64,000 bases of DNA from NCBI GenBank assembly GCA_039822105.1, contig JBCBMW010000005.1, forward strand, positions 1 through 64,000, written 5' to 3'. Source of the DNA: Parvularcula sp039822105 (GTDB lineage Bacteria; Pseudomonadota; Alphaproteobacteria; Caulobacterales; Parvularculaceae). Positions 55,114 through 64,000 of this stretch are shown here, piece by piece; the first letter of the stretch is position 1; each line of letters opens with the position of its first letter. A program made the position numbers and the translations under genes. Under the pieces are notes generated by a model. The model was not told the origin of the DNA and did no database searches. It saw nothing but the letters and a program-made list of their open reading frames with translations.

Positions 55114-55449
55114 TCACGAAGCGATTGGCGGACCTCGAACGCGTACCGACGCCATACGCAGCAATGATTCGATGCGCGGAGACTCCGCCACCAGAGGATT
55201 ATCAGCCAAGGCCGCAAAAACAGCCCAGCCGCCACTCACGACAAGATCGAGATCACCATCCCCGGACGCGCCGCCATTGCAGAGAATGCAAGCACCCCCG
55301 GCGTGGACAGGCTCCTCGTCATCGTGGTGATCATGCTCTGCGGTGACCACCGTAGAGACCAGAATGAGCAGCGCCGCCAGCAGGCGAGCAATCGCTCTGC
55401 CCTCAACCGACTGGAGAAAAGGTCTGGCTGCCTCCACCATAGCGTACAT
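55114..55449 (-). CDS. Small His/Cys-containing exported protein (DUF2946-like)
   Basis: A 111-residue protein with an N-terminal hydrophobic segment (17-37) that may be a signal or anchor. A metal-rich stretch EHDHHDDEE follows, then CILC; the rest is featureless. Resembles DUF2946 proteins of unknown function. It lies immediately upstream of the zur gene on the same strand and may belong to the same operon, so a link with zinc is plausible. Confidence 0.5.
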   Translation of the reverse strand: MYAMVEAARPFLQSVEGRAIARLLAALLILVSTVVTAEHDHHDDEEPVHAGGACILCNGGASGDGDLDLVVSGGWAVFAALADNPLVAESPRIESLLRMASVRVRGPPIAS

Positions 55450-55490
55450 CTACCCCTGAATCGCCACTTCTCAAAGACGAGATCGAGATT

Positions 55491-55503
55491 TGATACACTA
55501 TCA
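55491..55503. promoter_or_regulatory. Small palindrome upstream of the His-rich/zur operon
   Basis: TGATA-CAC-TATCA is a perfect inverted repeat about 42 bases before the start of the His-rich gene. It is short but AT-rich and rightly placed for a repressor such as Zur. It does not match a Zur consensus that I can recall. Confidence 0.3.
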
Positions 55504-56345
55504 CGAATGGGGGTCGCGTTTGGTCCTGGTGACGGCGCCACAGAGCAAGCGATCAAGCACTTGAGGTCATTTATCTGTGAGCGGACGAGACGACACGCCC
55601 GGCTCGGAACTCTCAGTTCCGCGCAATGGCGCCTGGCCGATCACAATGATCCGATTGTCCCGACAGGGAGACTGACCCCGCGAAAGCCATAAATGCGCAT
55701 GGCGCGCCAAAGACTCAAACAACTGAAGCCTGCGCCACCAAGCCTTTGGTGCCCGGAAGAGGACGAAAATGAGGACTGGGTTTTAGTCGTTCCTTGGATG
55801 CATTGAGAGGCAGTCCTGCCGCAGCCAGTCTAAATCTGCAAAATGGCTGATAGCATCGGTTCAAACGGGAACATTCCGGTCATACCCTTTTTGTTGGCGA
55901 CACTGCCCACTGCGACTTCGAAGAGGTGATCGGATCAATCGGCGCCTTCTGGAAGTCCTACAGTTTCTCCGGTAGGATGTTCTAGACTTGAACTCCGATG
56001 AGACCGTCGAGACGGCTTACCGGTCGGTCCGTGTTGAGACAGCGACCACTATAGCTCTCGATGGCGGGATGAGTCAGGGCTCACTGTGGGAGATGACGGA
56101 CCCTGAAAAGGAGAACGCACAAGACACTCGTACGATGGATCCGATGCCTCCGTTCTTTCGACGCAAGGGAGCTTGAAGTAGCGACTAGGTGTAAGAGGGG
56201 TTAGGTGCGGAGCGGCAAGAAAAACGACGACGTATCGATCGCAAAGACTGCTAGTGAGGCGTTTCAGGCCCAAGTGACGTTTTCGATTCTGGCTCGATAG
56301 AATCTCCACGTTCGCTGTAGGCGGTAAGAAACTCCAGAAACAGTC
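55504..56345. other. Long gap without recognised gene
   Basis: About 840 bases. Short frames on both strands show no family signature, and none has a convincing start. Possibly degraded DNA or regulatory sequence; nothing recognised. Confidence 0.5.
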
Positions 56346-57170
56346 TCAGTTAAATAAGATGTTGACTGAAAATTGGAGCTGCCACTCGTTCCCATTCGAT
56401 CCGGATTCAACCAGATCGTAGGCTCCAAAATTGACTGTGGCTGAGTCCTTTGAAGGCAGTATGAAGGTTTTGCCCACCGTAGCGCCAACAGGAACCGTCC
56501 ATTGATTTTCATCAGTAGACCAATTGTAAGTGATTTCTGAGTTGTAGCCTATGAACCAGTCGCCCAAGGGCGAGTCTTTGACGTTGTAGAAAACGATCGG
56601 CTGCACTGTCGTCTGGTTAAACTCATCATCCCCCCAAAGATGGTTGACAACGGCGCCGTAGGACAGCGGGCCCGCAAATCCAAAACCTCCACCAGCGACA
56701 CCTGCTCCCCAGTCCGCACCCTGAACTTCATCCTCCGTGTGTGTGGCAAGAGAGACCTGCGGCCCAAAGCCAAACTTGAAAGCCCCATCGCTGGGCGGGA
56801 TATAGAATGCTTGTACGATTGTATCACTAACCCCAAAATCGGTTTCAAGCTCACCATCAGGAGCAGGCGTTGGCACACCAAGGATGGTGACGATGCCGCG
56901 CACGACGACATCCCCCCAATCGGATTGTACAGCCGTGACAATGGGTTGAACCTGTATGTCATACAAAGTGTTGTCAGACACGGGGCCAAACCCGATCGTG
57001 TTGTCGAAGAAGACACCATTGACTGCTGCCGTTGGGTCCTGAGCATCGCGGGTCGCTTGGCAGGTTTGATCACAGACTTCTGCACCACCTTCTTGCGCCC
57101 ATGCATGGCCTACTGCGAACGCGCTGATACCTATTACTCGGTATAATGACAACAAAACGGGATTTTGCAT
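56346..57170 (-). CDS. Outer-membrane beta-barrel protein, transporter-like
   Basis: A 274-residue exported protein. Signal peptide ends in HAWAQ (about residue 26). The remainder alternates strands with aromatic girdles, ending in phenylalanine-asparagine (ILFN), and resembles the small barrel family often annotated as transporter or MetA-pathway (phenol degradation) proteins. Two cysteines near residue 33-37 lie in the first loop. It lies 88 bases after the AhpD-like gene on the same strand, so may be the end of that operon. Confidence 0.6.
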   Translation of the reverse strand: MQNPVLLSLYRVIGISAFAVGHAWAQEGGAEVCDQTCQATRDAQDPTAAVNGVFFDNTIGFGPVSDNTLYDIQVQPIVTAVQSDWGDVVVRGIVTILGVPTPAPDGELETDFGVSDTIVQAFYIPPSDGAFKFGFGPQVSLATHTEDEVQGADWGAGVAGGGFGFAGPLSYGAVVNHLWGDDEFNQTTVQPIVFYNVKDSPLGDWFIGYNSEITYNWSTDENQWTVPVGATVGKTFILPSKDSATVNFGAYDLVESGSNGNEWQLQFSVNILFN

Positions 57171-57258
57171 TGTCTTCCTCCGATGTTATGGATCTTACCT
57201 TCGTTGAGTCTAAATCGCCCCGCCGTAGTCGCTTTTGGTTACGATGAAGTCTGAAGGC

Positions 57259-59145
57259 TTAAAGACTTCGAGGGTCGACTGGGTCGGTTCCTGCTTCAAG
57301 CTCAGTTGGGTCGTTGCGACCATCGCCATCGGAATCCGCTTTATACGGAAAGGTTCCTAGCTCAACTTCACGAGCGTTAGAGATACCATCCCCATCGATA
57401 TCGGTATCATCCTTGTCCTCGATACCGTCACGGTCCGTATCTTCCCACCGCGTCGGATCTTTCGGGTAACCATCGAACGCGTCCTCAACACCGTCACGAT
57501 CACTGTCGACTGCCAACGGAACATCGTCGCCGACCCATTCCGACGCCCAATCAAAGGTGATACCGCTCAGCATGTTGGCGGCATACGCGTCTGTATACTG
57601 CGTCATGTGATATGGGCGCTGCTCGTTCGGCGTGCCTAAGTGCGGGCCAGGATTCCAACCTGTGGGCTGAAGGTAGCGTTGTGCGAACGTCATGCTGAGA
57701 TTATCCGTCACAGTCGCTTGGGCCTGCATCGTTGGTGACAGCCAAGCGCATGCCATGATCGCCGATTGGATTTCGTGAATCTCCCGGTCGGAGTAGTGGC
57801 GACGCAACTCCTCGATATGGGCAGCCGTCACCCTCCCCGGCAAGGTGCCAGCGTCGCGGGCAAGACGGAACGCCGCCTTCTCGGCAGCGGAGAACAGATC
57901 GGAGCGCTCAAAGTCCATCAGCGCGTGGATACGAGCAATTACCGAGCCGCGCTCGTTGACGGGGATCACGCCTTGCAAGTACTCTTCCTCAGCTGTGTAG
58001 TATACACCGTACGCACCGTGAACCTGGCAGTGGACGCAACCGCTAGCGAGCATGAAAATAAAGAAGAGATCCTCTTGGAAGTTGACGTCGAAGGCACGGT
58101 CTTTAGCGGAGTACGATTGCTCCAAGTATGACGTGCCAATGGACGTGGCCCGAAGCCATTCTGTATCCAGTTTATGGCGATCACTGAAGGGATACCGTGT
58201 CTCAGGCACGACTGCTGGTTGGAAGTAGACATAGTCGTATGCGGCCACATTGAAACGCGGCGTCCCGCGTGGGGGCTTGTTCTCGTTTTTTGAGCCCGGC
58301 TTTCGCCACCTAAGGTAATCGTCTGGATAGTGATCAAACGGATCTTCGACACCATCGGTGTCAGCGTCGAAGGTAACGGGCGAAATGTCGTATCCCGTAA
58401 TGTAGTTGATCCAATCGGTTTTGAACTCTGGATTGACCGCACGCAGATTTTCGGGATGCCATTGCGAGAGTATTTCCTCGGCAGCTTTTGCAATTGCGTC
58501 CCCTACAAATGGGCGTGCCCGCTGCTCTTCAGGACTGCTAGACGCGTTTTCACCCAACTCCCAACCCACACTGGAAAGGTTTGCGGTTGCCCAGTCGATT
58601 GTCTCTTGATCGGTCGGGATCGGCGTAACCGTGTCGTGGACCGCGTTGATTGTGTTGACCACGGTAAGCTGGATCAACTCCACAATCTGTCGATCGATAA
58701 AGTGCATCCGAAGCATAGCATGCGTGTCGGCGTTCACTTTGGACGGAAGCCGAGCGTTTTGGCGGACAAACTCAAACGCTGCACGGGTACGCGGGTCGCT
58801 TATCGTCTTGACGTAATTTGGGCGCCAAATCTCTAAGATTTCATTCATCGGCACACCAATCAATGAAAGCTGATAGGCCGCACGAGCCTGGAAATGATTG
58901 CTTTCGTTCAGGATATTCTGGAAGAGTGTCATCTTCCATTTGGTCTCTGAGTCGAACATCATATCGGTATGTATGATGGCGTCCGCGATCAAGACGCCAT
59001 CATACATATCGCGTGTGTTGCTGATATCAATCTTGTGTCGATCATAAAACGGAGTCGCCACATCGGCTTCTGGGGGCGGCGGAGCGACCTCAGCTGTCGC
59101 AACACTGATAAATGCCGTTGAGGCAAGCAATAACGCCAGCTTCAT
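57259..59145 (-). CDS. Exported duplicated AhpD-like protein with calcium-binding repeats
   Basis: A 628-residue exported protein with signal peptide (ends near residue 18). Two similar units of about 290 residues follow, each holding an AhpD/carboxymuconolactone-decarboxylase-like helical region with DRQIVELIQ or DREIHEIQS and then a D-x-DGVED-x-FD segment. In unit 2 the redox motif ASGCVHCQVHG (C370, C373) is present; in unit 1 the equivalent region reads LNESNHFQARAA and lacks both cysteines. The C-terminus is a thrombospondin type 3-like repeat rich in DxDGDG. ATG lies one base after the SnoaL gene stop with GGGGGC upstream. Confidence 0.65.
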   Translation of the reverse strand: MKLALLLASTAFISVATAEVAPPPPEADVATPFYDRHKIDISNTRDMYDGVLIADAIIHTDMMFDSETKWKMTLFQNILNESNHFQARAAYQLSLIGVPMNEILEIWRPNYVKTISDPRTRAAFEFVRQNARLPSKVNADTHAMLRMHFIDRQIVELIQLTVVNTINAVHDTVTPIPTDQETIDWATANLSSVGWELGENASSSPEEQRARPFVGDAIAKAAEEILSQWHPENLRAVNPEFKTDWINYITGYDISPVTFDADTDGVEDPFDHYPDDYLRWRKPGSKNENKPPRGTPRFNVAAYDYVYFQPAVVPETRYPFSDRHKLDTEWLRATSIGTSYLEQSYSAKDRAFDVNFQEDLFFIFMLASGCVHCQVHGAYGVYYTAEEEYLQGVIPVNERGSVIARIHALMDFERSDLFSAAEKAAFRLARDAGTLPGRVTAAHIEELRRHYSDREIHEIQSAIMACAWLSPTMQAQATVTDNLSMTFAQRYLQPTGWNPGPHLGTPNEQRPYHMTQYTDAYAANMLSGITFDWASEWVGDDVPLAVDSDRDGVEDAFDGYPKDPTRWEDTDRDGIEDKDDTDIDGDGISNAREVELGTFPYKADSDGDGRNDPTELEAGTDPVDPRSL

Positions 59146-59146
59146 C

Positions 59147-59767
59147 TTACTTGCCCCCTTCACTCAGCAATAAGAACATCGTATTCGAGTTGGCAGAGTG
59201 GGTCGGGACATTCTGCAGTGTATCCCAGTGCTCCACGATCTTTCCGTCCTCACCCCAATAGTACATATCCACAGCCGCGATGCCGAGATCTGCTGGGTCC
59301 TCCGTACTTAGATTTCTGAAATTCACATGCGCCATGCCAAAATCACCAACCACGGCAACCTTATGAACATCGATCTTCACTGGGTACTGCTTCGCCGAGC
59401 TCGCAAAGAGCATGGCAAGTGGTTGGGGACCGTCAGGAAGCATGGTGCTGTGCTGAATATAATCGTCAGAGACGTACTTTCGCACCTTCTCGATCGTCGG
59501 TCCGGCTTCCAAGATCTTATAGATCTCAATGAGCTGTTGGGCCCGCGCGGCGCCTTGCTCATCGGCGACAAAGATATGCGTTTCAAAGTCCTTTGGAACG
59601 CCTTGAAGGTAGATCAGTTCTTGATCACGTGATTTGGTTGGTTGCTGTCGCTGTAATAGGTCCAGTTCATCCCGAAGCTTCTCGGACCCTTGTGAACAAG
59701 AACTCACGGACAGTGTAAGAAGCGCTATTGAGCAATGTAGAATGTTTCTTTTTCCAAACTTAGCCAT
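59147..59767 (-). CDS. SnoaL-like lipoprotein
   Basis: A 206-residue lipoprotein: lipobox VSSC near residue 24, followed by a charged linker and a SnoaL/NTF2-like fold at about 75-195 (YIQHSTMLPDGPQ, and DMYYWGEDGKIVEHWDTLQ). Such folds bind small hydrophobic molecules or serve as cyclases or isomerases; catalytic residues cannot be assigned. First gene of an operon with the AhpD-like protein, whose start follows its stop by one base. Confidence 0.75.
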   Translation of the reverse strand: MAKFGKRNILHCSIALLTLSVSSCSQGSEKLRDELDLLQRQQPTKSRDQELIYLQGVPKDFETHIFVADEQGAARAQQLIEIYKILEAGPTIEKVRKYVSDDYIQHSTMLPDGPQPLAMLFASSAKQYPVKIDVHKVAVVGDFGMAHVNFRNLSTEDPADLGIAAVDMYYWGEDGKIVEHWDTLQNVPTHSANSNTMFLLLSEGGK

Positions 59768-60162
59768 TACAGCTTCTCACTTATCAATAACGGATCTACA
59801 CACTGATAGGTATCAATGGTCGAGCATGATTTTTCGTTCCAATACTTGGCTACCATTCATGATACGGCGGAATAAAGTCCCTCGTGCGCGCATGCCGTGC
59901 GCACACATCCGCATGAATTTGCGTTTGCCCATTGGTGGGCTCTGGTCGTCTCTGCCAATGTGGAGGATCTGGCGGTTGTATGAGTGTCTACAGCCCAGGC
60001 TTTCAAAGAGACTTTGCTCGATCGAGCGTGCGCGCCTTAGGCAGTACCAATCATAAATATCAATCTGCCAAATTACCTAAATCACGAGGTCTGTTCAGGA
60101 GATTTGAGAGTAGACATAAATTTCAATAAAAGTATCAATCAAGGTTACAGCTTATTCTCTAC
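59768..60162. other. Gap upstream of the SnoaL operon
   Basis: About 395 bases without a convincing gene. It must carry the SnoaL operon promoter and the terminator of the LysR gene. A GC-rich inverted repeat lies inside; otherwise AT-rich with no recognised signal. Confidence 0.5.
59884..59904. promoter_or_regulatory. GC-rich dyad upstream of SnoaL operon
   Basis: GTGCGC and GCGCAC flank a centre that holds GCATGC, itself palindromic. It stands out in AT-rich DNA about 120 bases before the SnoaL start and could be bound by the adjacent LysR regulator. Confidence 0.35.
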
Positions 60163-61086
60163 TCAAACCAGTATCATAGATCCTGAAGCATCATCATGAC
60201 CATTTGTTGGTTTCGCCATTTTTTTGAGTATCCTGATAAACTCTTTGGTTTTTTGCGCCTTATGAGTATCAACATGCGTCACAGCCCAGCAAGGTACTGA
60301 TGGAACTGACAAGGAGGGCAGTATTCTAATGACACTAGGTGTCGATTGAGCAATTTGGTCAGGCAATATTCCAATACCCAAACCATCAATTATCGATCGA
60401 AATACTGATGTTCTACAGTTGCTGCTAAAAACAACATTGACATCAGGGCCATCCAAATCGTCTAGATACTCCATCAGCCAATCGGTGGGGGCGGATCTGG
60501 CGGCCTCCACAACCCGCACAAATCGATGGTTCAGCAACTCGCTTTCTTGCTTCGGAAGACCAAATTTATCCGCATACGCCTCGCTTGCATACAAACTATT
60601 CGTAAACTCTGTAATTGGAATAACGACATAATCATCTGCAGACGGCTTCTCTCCGCCCCAAACCACGATGTTAGCTTCAGCATACTCCAAGCCCGGAAAC
60701 TCTTCCGTAGCGGTGTAACGAACATCGCAATCTGGAAAGCGTTCCCGAAAGGATTCAGTCGCGCGCAACACTAGAGGAGATAGAGGCCCCAAAGCGCAAA
60801 CCGAGACCTCACCTGAACCTTTAAACGCTTCATTCTGAATCCGGCCAAAGATTTCGTTGTATTTGTGTTCGAGTATGGCAGCTGATCGCAAAAACTCCTC
60901 ACCGATCTCCGTCGGCGTGTAGCCTTTTCGATGGCGATGAAACAATCGTTCGCCAAGAACCAACTCAAGTGAGTCAACATATCGAATGATGGTCGAGCGG
61001 TGAACACCGAAGACTTTTGCTGCCGCTGACACCGTGCCAAGGGTGCCGACCAGGTAGGCTGCTCTAAACTCAGGTAAGTGCTCCAC
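60163..61086 (-). CDS. LysR-family transcriptional regulator
   Basis: A 307-residue LysR-type regulator, helix-turn-helix at residues 5-60 (TVSAAAKVFGVHRSTIIRYVDSLE) and the effector domain including GIGILPDQIA near 233-242. DNA is notably more AT-rich than in the left half of the window. It lies in the same direction as its neighbours: the GST-like gene upstream and the SnoaL operon downstream. Likely targets are one of these. Confidence 0.88.
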   Translation of the reverse strand: MEHLPEFRAAYLVGTLGTVSAAAKVFGVHRSTIIRYVDSLELVLGERLFHRHRKGYTPTEIGEEFLRSAAILEHKYNEIFGRIQNEAFKGSGEVSVCALGPLSPLVLRATESFRERFPDCDVRYTATEEFPGLEYAEANIVVWGGEKPSADDYVVIPITEFTNSLYASEAYADKFGLPKQESELLNHRFVRVVEAARSAPTDWLMEYLDDLDGPDVNVVFSSNCRTSVFRSIIDGLGIGILPDQIAQSTPSVIRILPSLSVPSVPCWAVTHVDTHKAQKTKEFIRILKKMAKPTNGHDDASGSMILV

Positions 61087-61278
61087 GGGATCAGTCTCGA
61101 GTTATGCCGTTGACGCTACAAGGTTAAATCAGAACGCACACCGCTTTTGCGCGACAAATTGTCCAACAAGCATCCAATTGCACCCGCTCGCTTTTGCAAA
61201 CGCGCCCTATAGGTTCTCTAGGCATGTGAGGCGAAACACGTCGGAGAAAACTCAATTATCCAGTTAAAGCCTCATCAC

Positions 61279-62037
61279 TCACGGTCGGTAGTCAATAACA
61301 GCACGATAAAATGCTGGTATACTAATAATTCGCATACCCCATTCGCTTACTTTGGGAGAACCGAGCATTTCGTACCCACATTGGTGAAGGCGGTAGTAGT
61401 TCACGGACCAGCTGACGTCAGCAAGACCGTATTGCGGACCAGACAAGAACCCTGATGTATGAGCCAACCTTGCTTCTAAACAGTCGAGAGTCGTTTCAAT
61501 CTCGTATTCCGCCAAGGCCAATCGACGACGCCACTCAAGGCCGTCATGAACATAGTCTCGCAAAAAGTCTGTTACATCGGTGTTTTTGCCCAACGCGATC
61601 ATGTCATCAATATCCGCGTGCGTTATTTGTTGACGGCGAGCTTTGAACAGATACTCGTGGCTCAACGTTTTGATCGAGCCTTGAACACTGCTCGACAGCT
61701 CGATCAGTTTGTCACTGACAAGCTGCTCTGAATCATCTTCTGGCGTGAGCCTCTGACCAGGAAACTCGCTCTCGATATAGGCAATGATGTCATTCGACTC
61801 GAGTATCACGACGCCATCGTGCACAAGACTCGGAACAAGAGCATGTGGATTGATGTCCGTATAGGCCGGATCTAGGTGTTGTTTTTGAGGAAGATCGATA
61901 TGATGTGAAGACCAGTCGATCTCTTTGAGCTCAAGCATGAGACGGCAACGCTGAGAGCAGTTCGAGAGCGCATAATGGAAAAGGTGTACACCAACTAACT
62001 CTTGGGCGAATTGGCTTTTTGAGTCATAGACCGGCAT
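61279..62037 (-). CDS. Glutathione S-transferase-like protein
   Basis: A 252-residue GST-fold protein. The thioredoxin-like N-terminus contains YALSNCSQRCRLML near 22-35 and the cis-proline glutathione site VPSLVHDGVVILESNDIIAYIE near 68-89; the all-helical C-domain follows. SNCSQR places a serine and cysteines at the usual activation site. Substrate unknown. Upstream is the porin gene, downstream the LysR gene, all on one strand. Confidence 0.82.
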   Translation of the reverse strand: MPVYDSKSQFAQELVGVHLFHYALSNCSQRCRLMLELKEIDWSSHHIDLPQKQHLDPAYTDINPHALVPSLVHDGVVILESNDIIAYIESEFPGQRLTPEDDSEQLVSDKLIELSSSVQGSIKTLSHEYLFKARRQQITHADIDDMIALGKNTDVTDFLRDYVHDGLEWRRRLALAEYEIETTLDCLEARLAHTSGFLSGPQYGLADVSWSVNYYRLHQCGYEMLGSPKVSEWGMRIISIPAFYRAVIDYRP

Positions 62038-62170
62038 GAAGTTCCTCCGCTCTAGGGGTTTCGATTCCTAGGATTGCTCCGACGCGCCATGACGTGTTCG
62101 CTAAGCTGTTTGCAAAGATCTTGCCGTTTGTATTGAAACATACGCTCATCATCTGATTGGTTGAGCCAAC

Positions 62171-63715
62171 CTAGAAATTCAGTTGCGCGACGAGCTGCAT
62201 TCTGACGCCGTCGCCTTCATCGCCATTAAAGTCCTCGCGCGTTATATACAGAACTTCAGCACCAAGATTAAGTTTTTTCTCAGGCGTCCAAAACAGATTG
62301 CCGCCGGCTTTGAAGCTGTAAGATAGGCTATCGGGCTCGGCAAGACGGCCCTGGTCGAAATCAAAGACGCTTGCATATCCGGTTGATCGCCAGGCATCTG
62401 TCCACCAGTGCTGGTAGCCAATATAGCCCGCCAAAATCTCAGTAGCCTCAATATTGCCGTCGGTATCGACCACGCCTTCCAAACCGACACCGCCGAAACC
62501 CGCATACTGCTTAGCGAAACCGGCACCCATCTGACCACCAAATAGAAGCGCATCACGCCGATGAAGGAACGGGATATTGATACGACCCGTGAGGCTACCA
62601 CCGCCCGTGAACGTTTTATCCGTGTCAGACTTAAGTTCCAGACCAAGACCTGTTAGGCGCACGTGCCCCCAATCTCCGGTACGCTCAAGGTAACCAACGA
62701 CGTTCGGCACAGATTCAGACGCAAACTGAGAGGCATCGCCGGATAGATCGCCAGCGGGGTCCTCAATTCCAACTGCCCACTTCCACTTGTCGCCGATTTC
62801 GTCGTACCAACGAATACCTGGCGTACGGAAGACTGGCGCGCCGTGTGGGCCAAGCAGTTCTACGACTTCGGGTATAGAATCTAGATCGGTAAACAGCGAC
62901 CAAAACTGACCAACTTGGAGATTACCAATTCCAACGGCCGCGTGTCGGATCCGAACACCATAGTCATTGTTGAATTCGTCCCCGCCGTCGCCAAAGAAAT
63001 CGAATTCAACGAAGGCCCTCAATTGACCTAATTCCTCTGTATCACGACGATAATCAAAATTAAGTTGAGTATCACGGACCGTGAAGCCTAGCTGTTGAGT
63101 GTTGTCATCAATTGATCCATCAAGGGGAATGCTATACGGGATGGCATTGCCCTGAATGCCAATATTATCAAAATCATAGTCGAGCTGAGCCCGCACGAAA
63201 CCGCCTATGCGGAAGGAGCCAGCATCTCCTGGGAAGGTAATTGATCCTTCAAAATCACCGGGCCGTACTATAGCCTGATCGGGGTAACGCCCTATACGGA
63301 AGGCATCAATACCGCCCCTACTGCTGGCCGAGTCACCACTCAACTCTTCAGATGCGGCGCCATCAAACTGACCATCGTCAGACTCGGTCGCCGCGACAGC
63401 CGCAGAACCACGGCCTGCCTCATCAAGCGCAGCATCACCTTTTTTCCTCAATATGCTGATTTCTTCTGACTGTCGCTGAATCTGAACTGATTGCTGATCA
63501 ACGACCCTTGAGAGTTCTTCGAGCTTATCATACAGCTCTTGCAGGTCCTCGTCGCCCGTCGGTGTTTGCGCATGCAACACGGCGGGAAAACCTGTCATCA
63601 TGACCAATAGGCCAACAACAGCCTTGCGCAAGAACGTGAACATATGCCCAAAATTGGAGCCACCCAGCACTATACGTAATTTCCGTAGTACAATTTTCTG
63701 GCGCATATTTCCCAT
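62171..63715 (-). CDS. DcaP-type trimeric outer-membrane porin
   Basis: A 514-residue protein. GAGGA seven bases before this ATG favours it; a start 24 codons later would give a conventional signal peptide. Both lead to a cleavage site near VLHAQ. A coiled coil (about residues 55-95, QELYDKLEELSRVVDQQSVQIQRQ...) is followed by a 16-strand-like barrel opening FRIGGFVRAQLDYDFDN and ending in phenylalanine (QLNF), as in DcaP/OprP-like porins for dicarboxylates or negatively charged molecules. Confidence 0.8.
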   Translation of the reverse strand: MGNMRQKIVLRKLRIVLGGSNFGHMFTFLRKAVVGLLVMMTGFPAVLHAQTPTGDEDLQELYDKLEELSRVVDQQSVQIQRQSEEISILRKKGDAALDEAGRGSAAVAATESDDGQFDGAASEELSGDSASSRGGIDAFRIGRYPDQAIVRPGDFEGSITFPGDAGSFRIGGFVRAQLDYDFDNIGIQGNAIPYSIPLDGSIDDNTQQLGFTVRDTQLNFDYRRDTEELGQLRAFVEFDFFGDGGDEFNNDYGVRIRHAAVGIGNLQVGQFWSLFTDLDSIPEVVELLGPHGAPVFRTPGIRWYDEIGDKWKWAVGIEDPAGDLSGDASQFASESVPNVVGYLERTGDWGHVRLTGLGLELKSDTDKTFTGGGSLTGRINIPFLHRRDALLFGGQMGAGFAKQYAGFGGVGLEGVVDTDGNIEATEILAGYIGYQHWWTDAWRSTGYASVFDFDQGRLAEPDSLSYSFKAGGNLFWTPEKKLNLGAEVLYITREDFNGDEGDGVRMQLVAQLNF

Positions 63716-64000
63716 ACCTGCATCCTCAATGAGAATCGCCCAAGACAGGCGCGCGTCCAATGGCACACGAGCATGGCCGAGGCGATCTTTTACTACCTGT
63801 ACTGAGTAATACCATCAAAGTTCACGGTGATGACGTTGCGCACTGGACTTGATCGCTCAAGCCACATTTCGAGACATCGGATGTCGAGCAGAAGCCATTC
63901 AAAACACGTCTAGCTGATAGTAGCCCGTCGATGTTGGTGAAATGAAATCGCCTCACGGTGATCTTTGTACGCGATATTGGCAATTGGACGATAGCTATGA

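Noticed and set aside
1..64000. CRISPR array, rRNA or insertion sequence
   Set aside because: No regular spaced repeats, no rRNA-like stretches and no transposase frames were seen.

Overview
The window looks like a chromosomal segment of an alphaproteobacterium with a marine or heterotrophic lifestyle. The evidence is the secB / fxsA / Tim44-like / mltA / smr block typical of that class, a fused-family gene order around rpmI-rplT-pheS-pheT, two TonB-dependent receptors, a Tat-exported PhoX-type phosphatase, a DcaP-type porin and generally GC-rich coding DNA. The genus cannot be fixed from sequence alone; Caulobacterales, Hyphomonadales or Parvularculales would fit. No rRNA, CRISPR array, insertion sequence or prophage was seen; one tRNA (Thr, CGT) is present.

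Layout. 0-5.7 kb: branched-chain amino acid degradation, with isovaleryl-CoA dehydrogenase convergent to a three-gene branched-chain 2-oxoacid dehydrogenase operon (E1 alpha, E1 beta, E2). 5.9-9.2 kb: a secreted DUF2807 protein, a Wzz/GumC-like chain-length protein and a CpsD-like ATPase without a tyrosine tail. 9.2-14.5 kb: SecB, FxsA, Tim44-like protein, MltA, Smr protein, a divergent PiT-like permease and a HEAT-like protein. 14.7-18.6 kb: dihydroorotase, LysR regulator/SDR pair, and a MarR regulator divergent from an SRPBCC gene with a clear palindromic operator. 19.2-26.1 kb: ribosomal proteins L35 and L20, a histidine-kinase-like protein that has lost its phospho-acceptor histidine, pheS and pheT separated by two small genes, and tRNA-Thr.

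26.4-29.7 kb: an iron-type uptake pair, a TonB receptor with a Fur-box-like site followed by a PepSY reductase-like membrane protein. 29.8-41.5 kb: a same-strand catabolic locus consisting of a MocR/GabR-like regulator, a nitrilase-family amidase, a TonB receptor, an exported SxxK serine hydrolase, an MFS transporter, GabD and GabT, with the last four coupled by 1-4 base overlaps. My inference is a scavenging system for an external amide, oligomer or conjugate that releases GABA or another omega-amino acid, feeding succinate into the TCA cycle. Its regulator is unusual: the PLP lysine is replaced by glutamine and an extra C-terminal domain is present. This is the best candidate for an undescribed system here.

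41.7-55.5 kb: a large autotransporter with an internal duplication, an exported GH24 lysozyme fused to a caspase-like domain with both catalytic residues changed, a membrane-anchored pentapeptide-repeat protein, a membrane protein, a DsbA-family oxidoreductase, a murein-recycling pair (LD-carboxypeptidase and a Mur ligase), PhoX, a Zur-like regulator and a small His-rich protein. 56.3-63.7 kb: a more AT-rich stretch encoding an envelope operon (SnoaL-like lipoprotein, duplicated AhpD-like protein with calcium-binding repeats, outer-membrane barrel), a LysR regulator, a GST-like protein and a DcaP-type porin. It could be accessory DNA. All functional calls are from reading the translated sequence; no database search was run.
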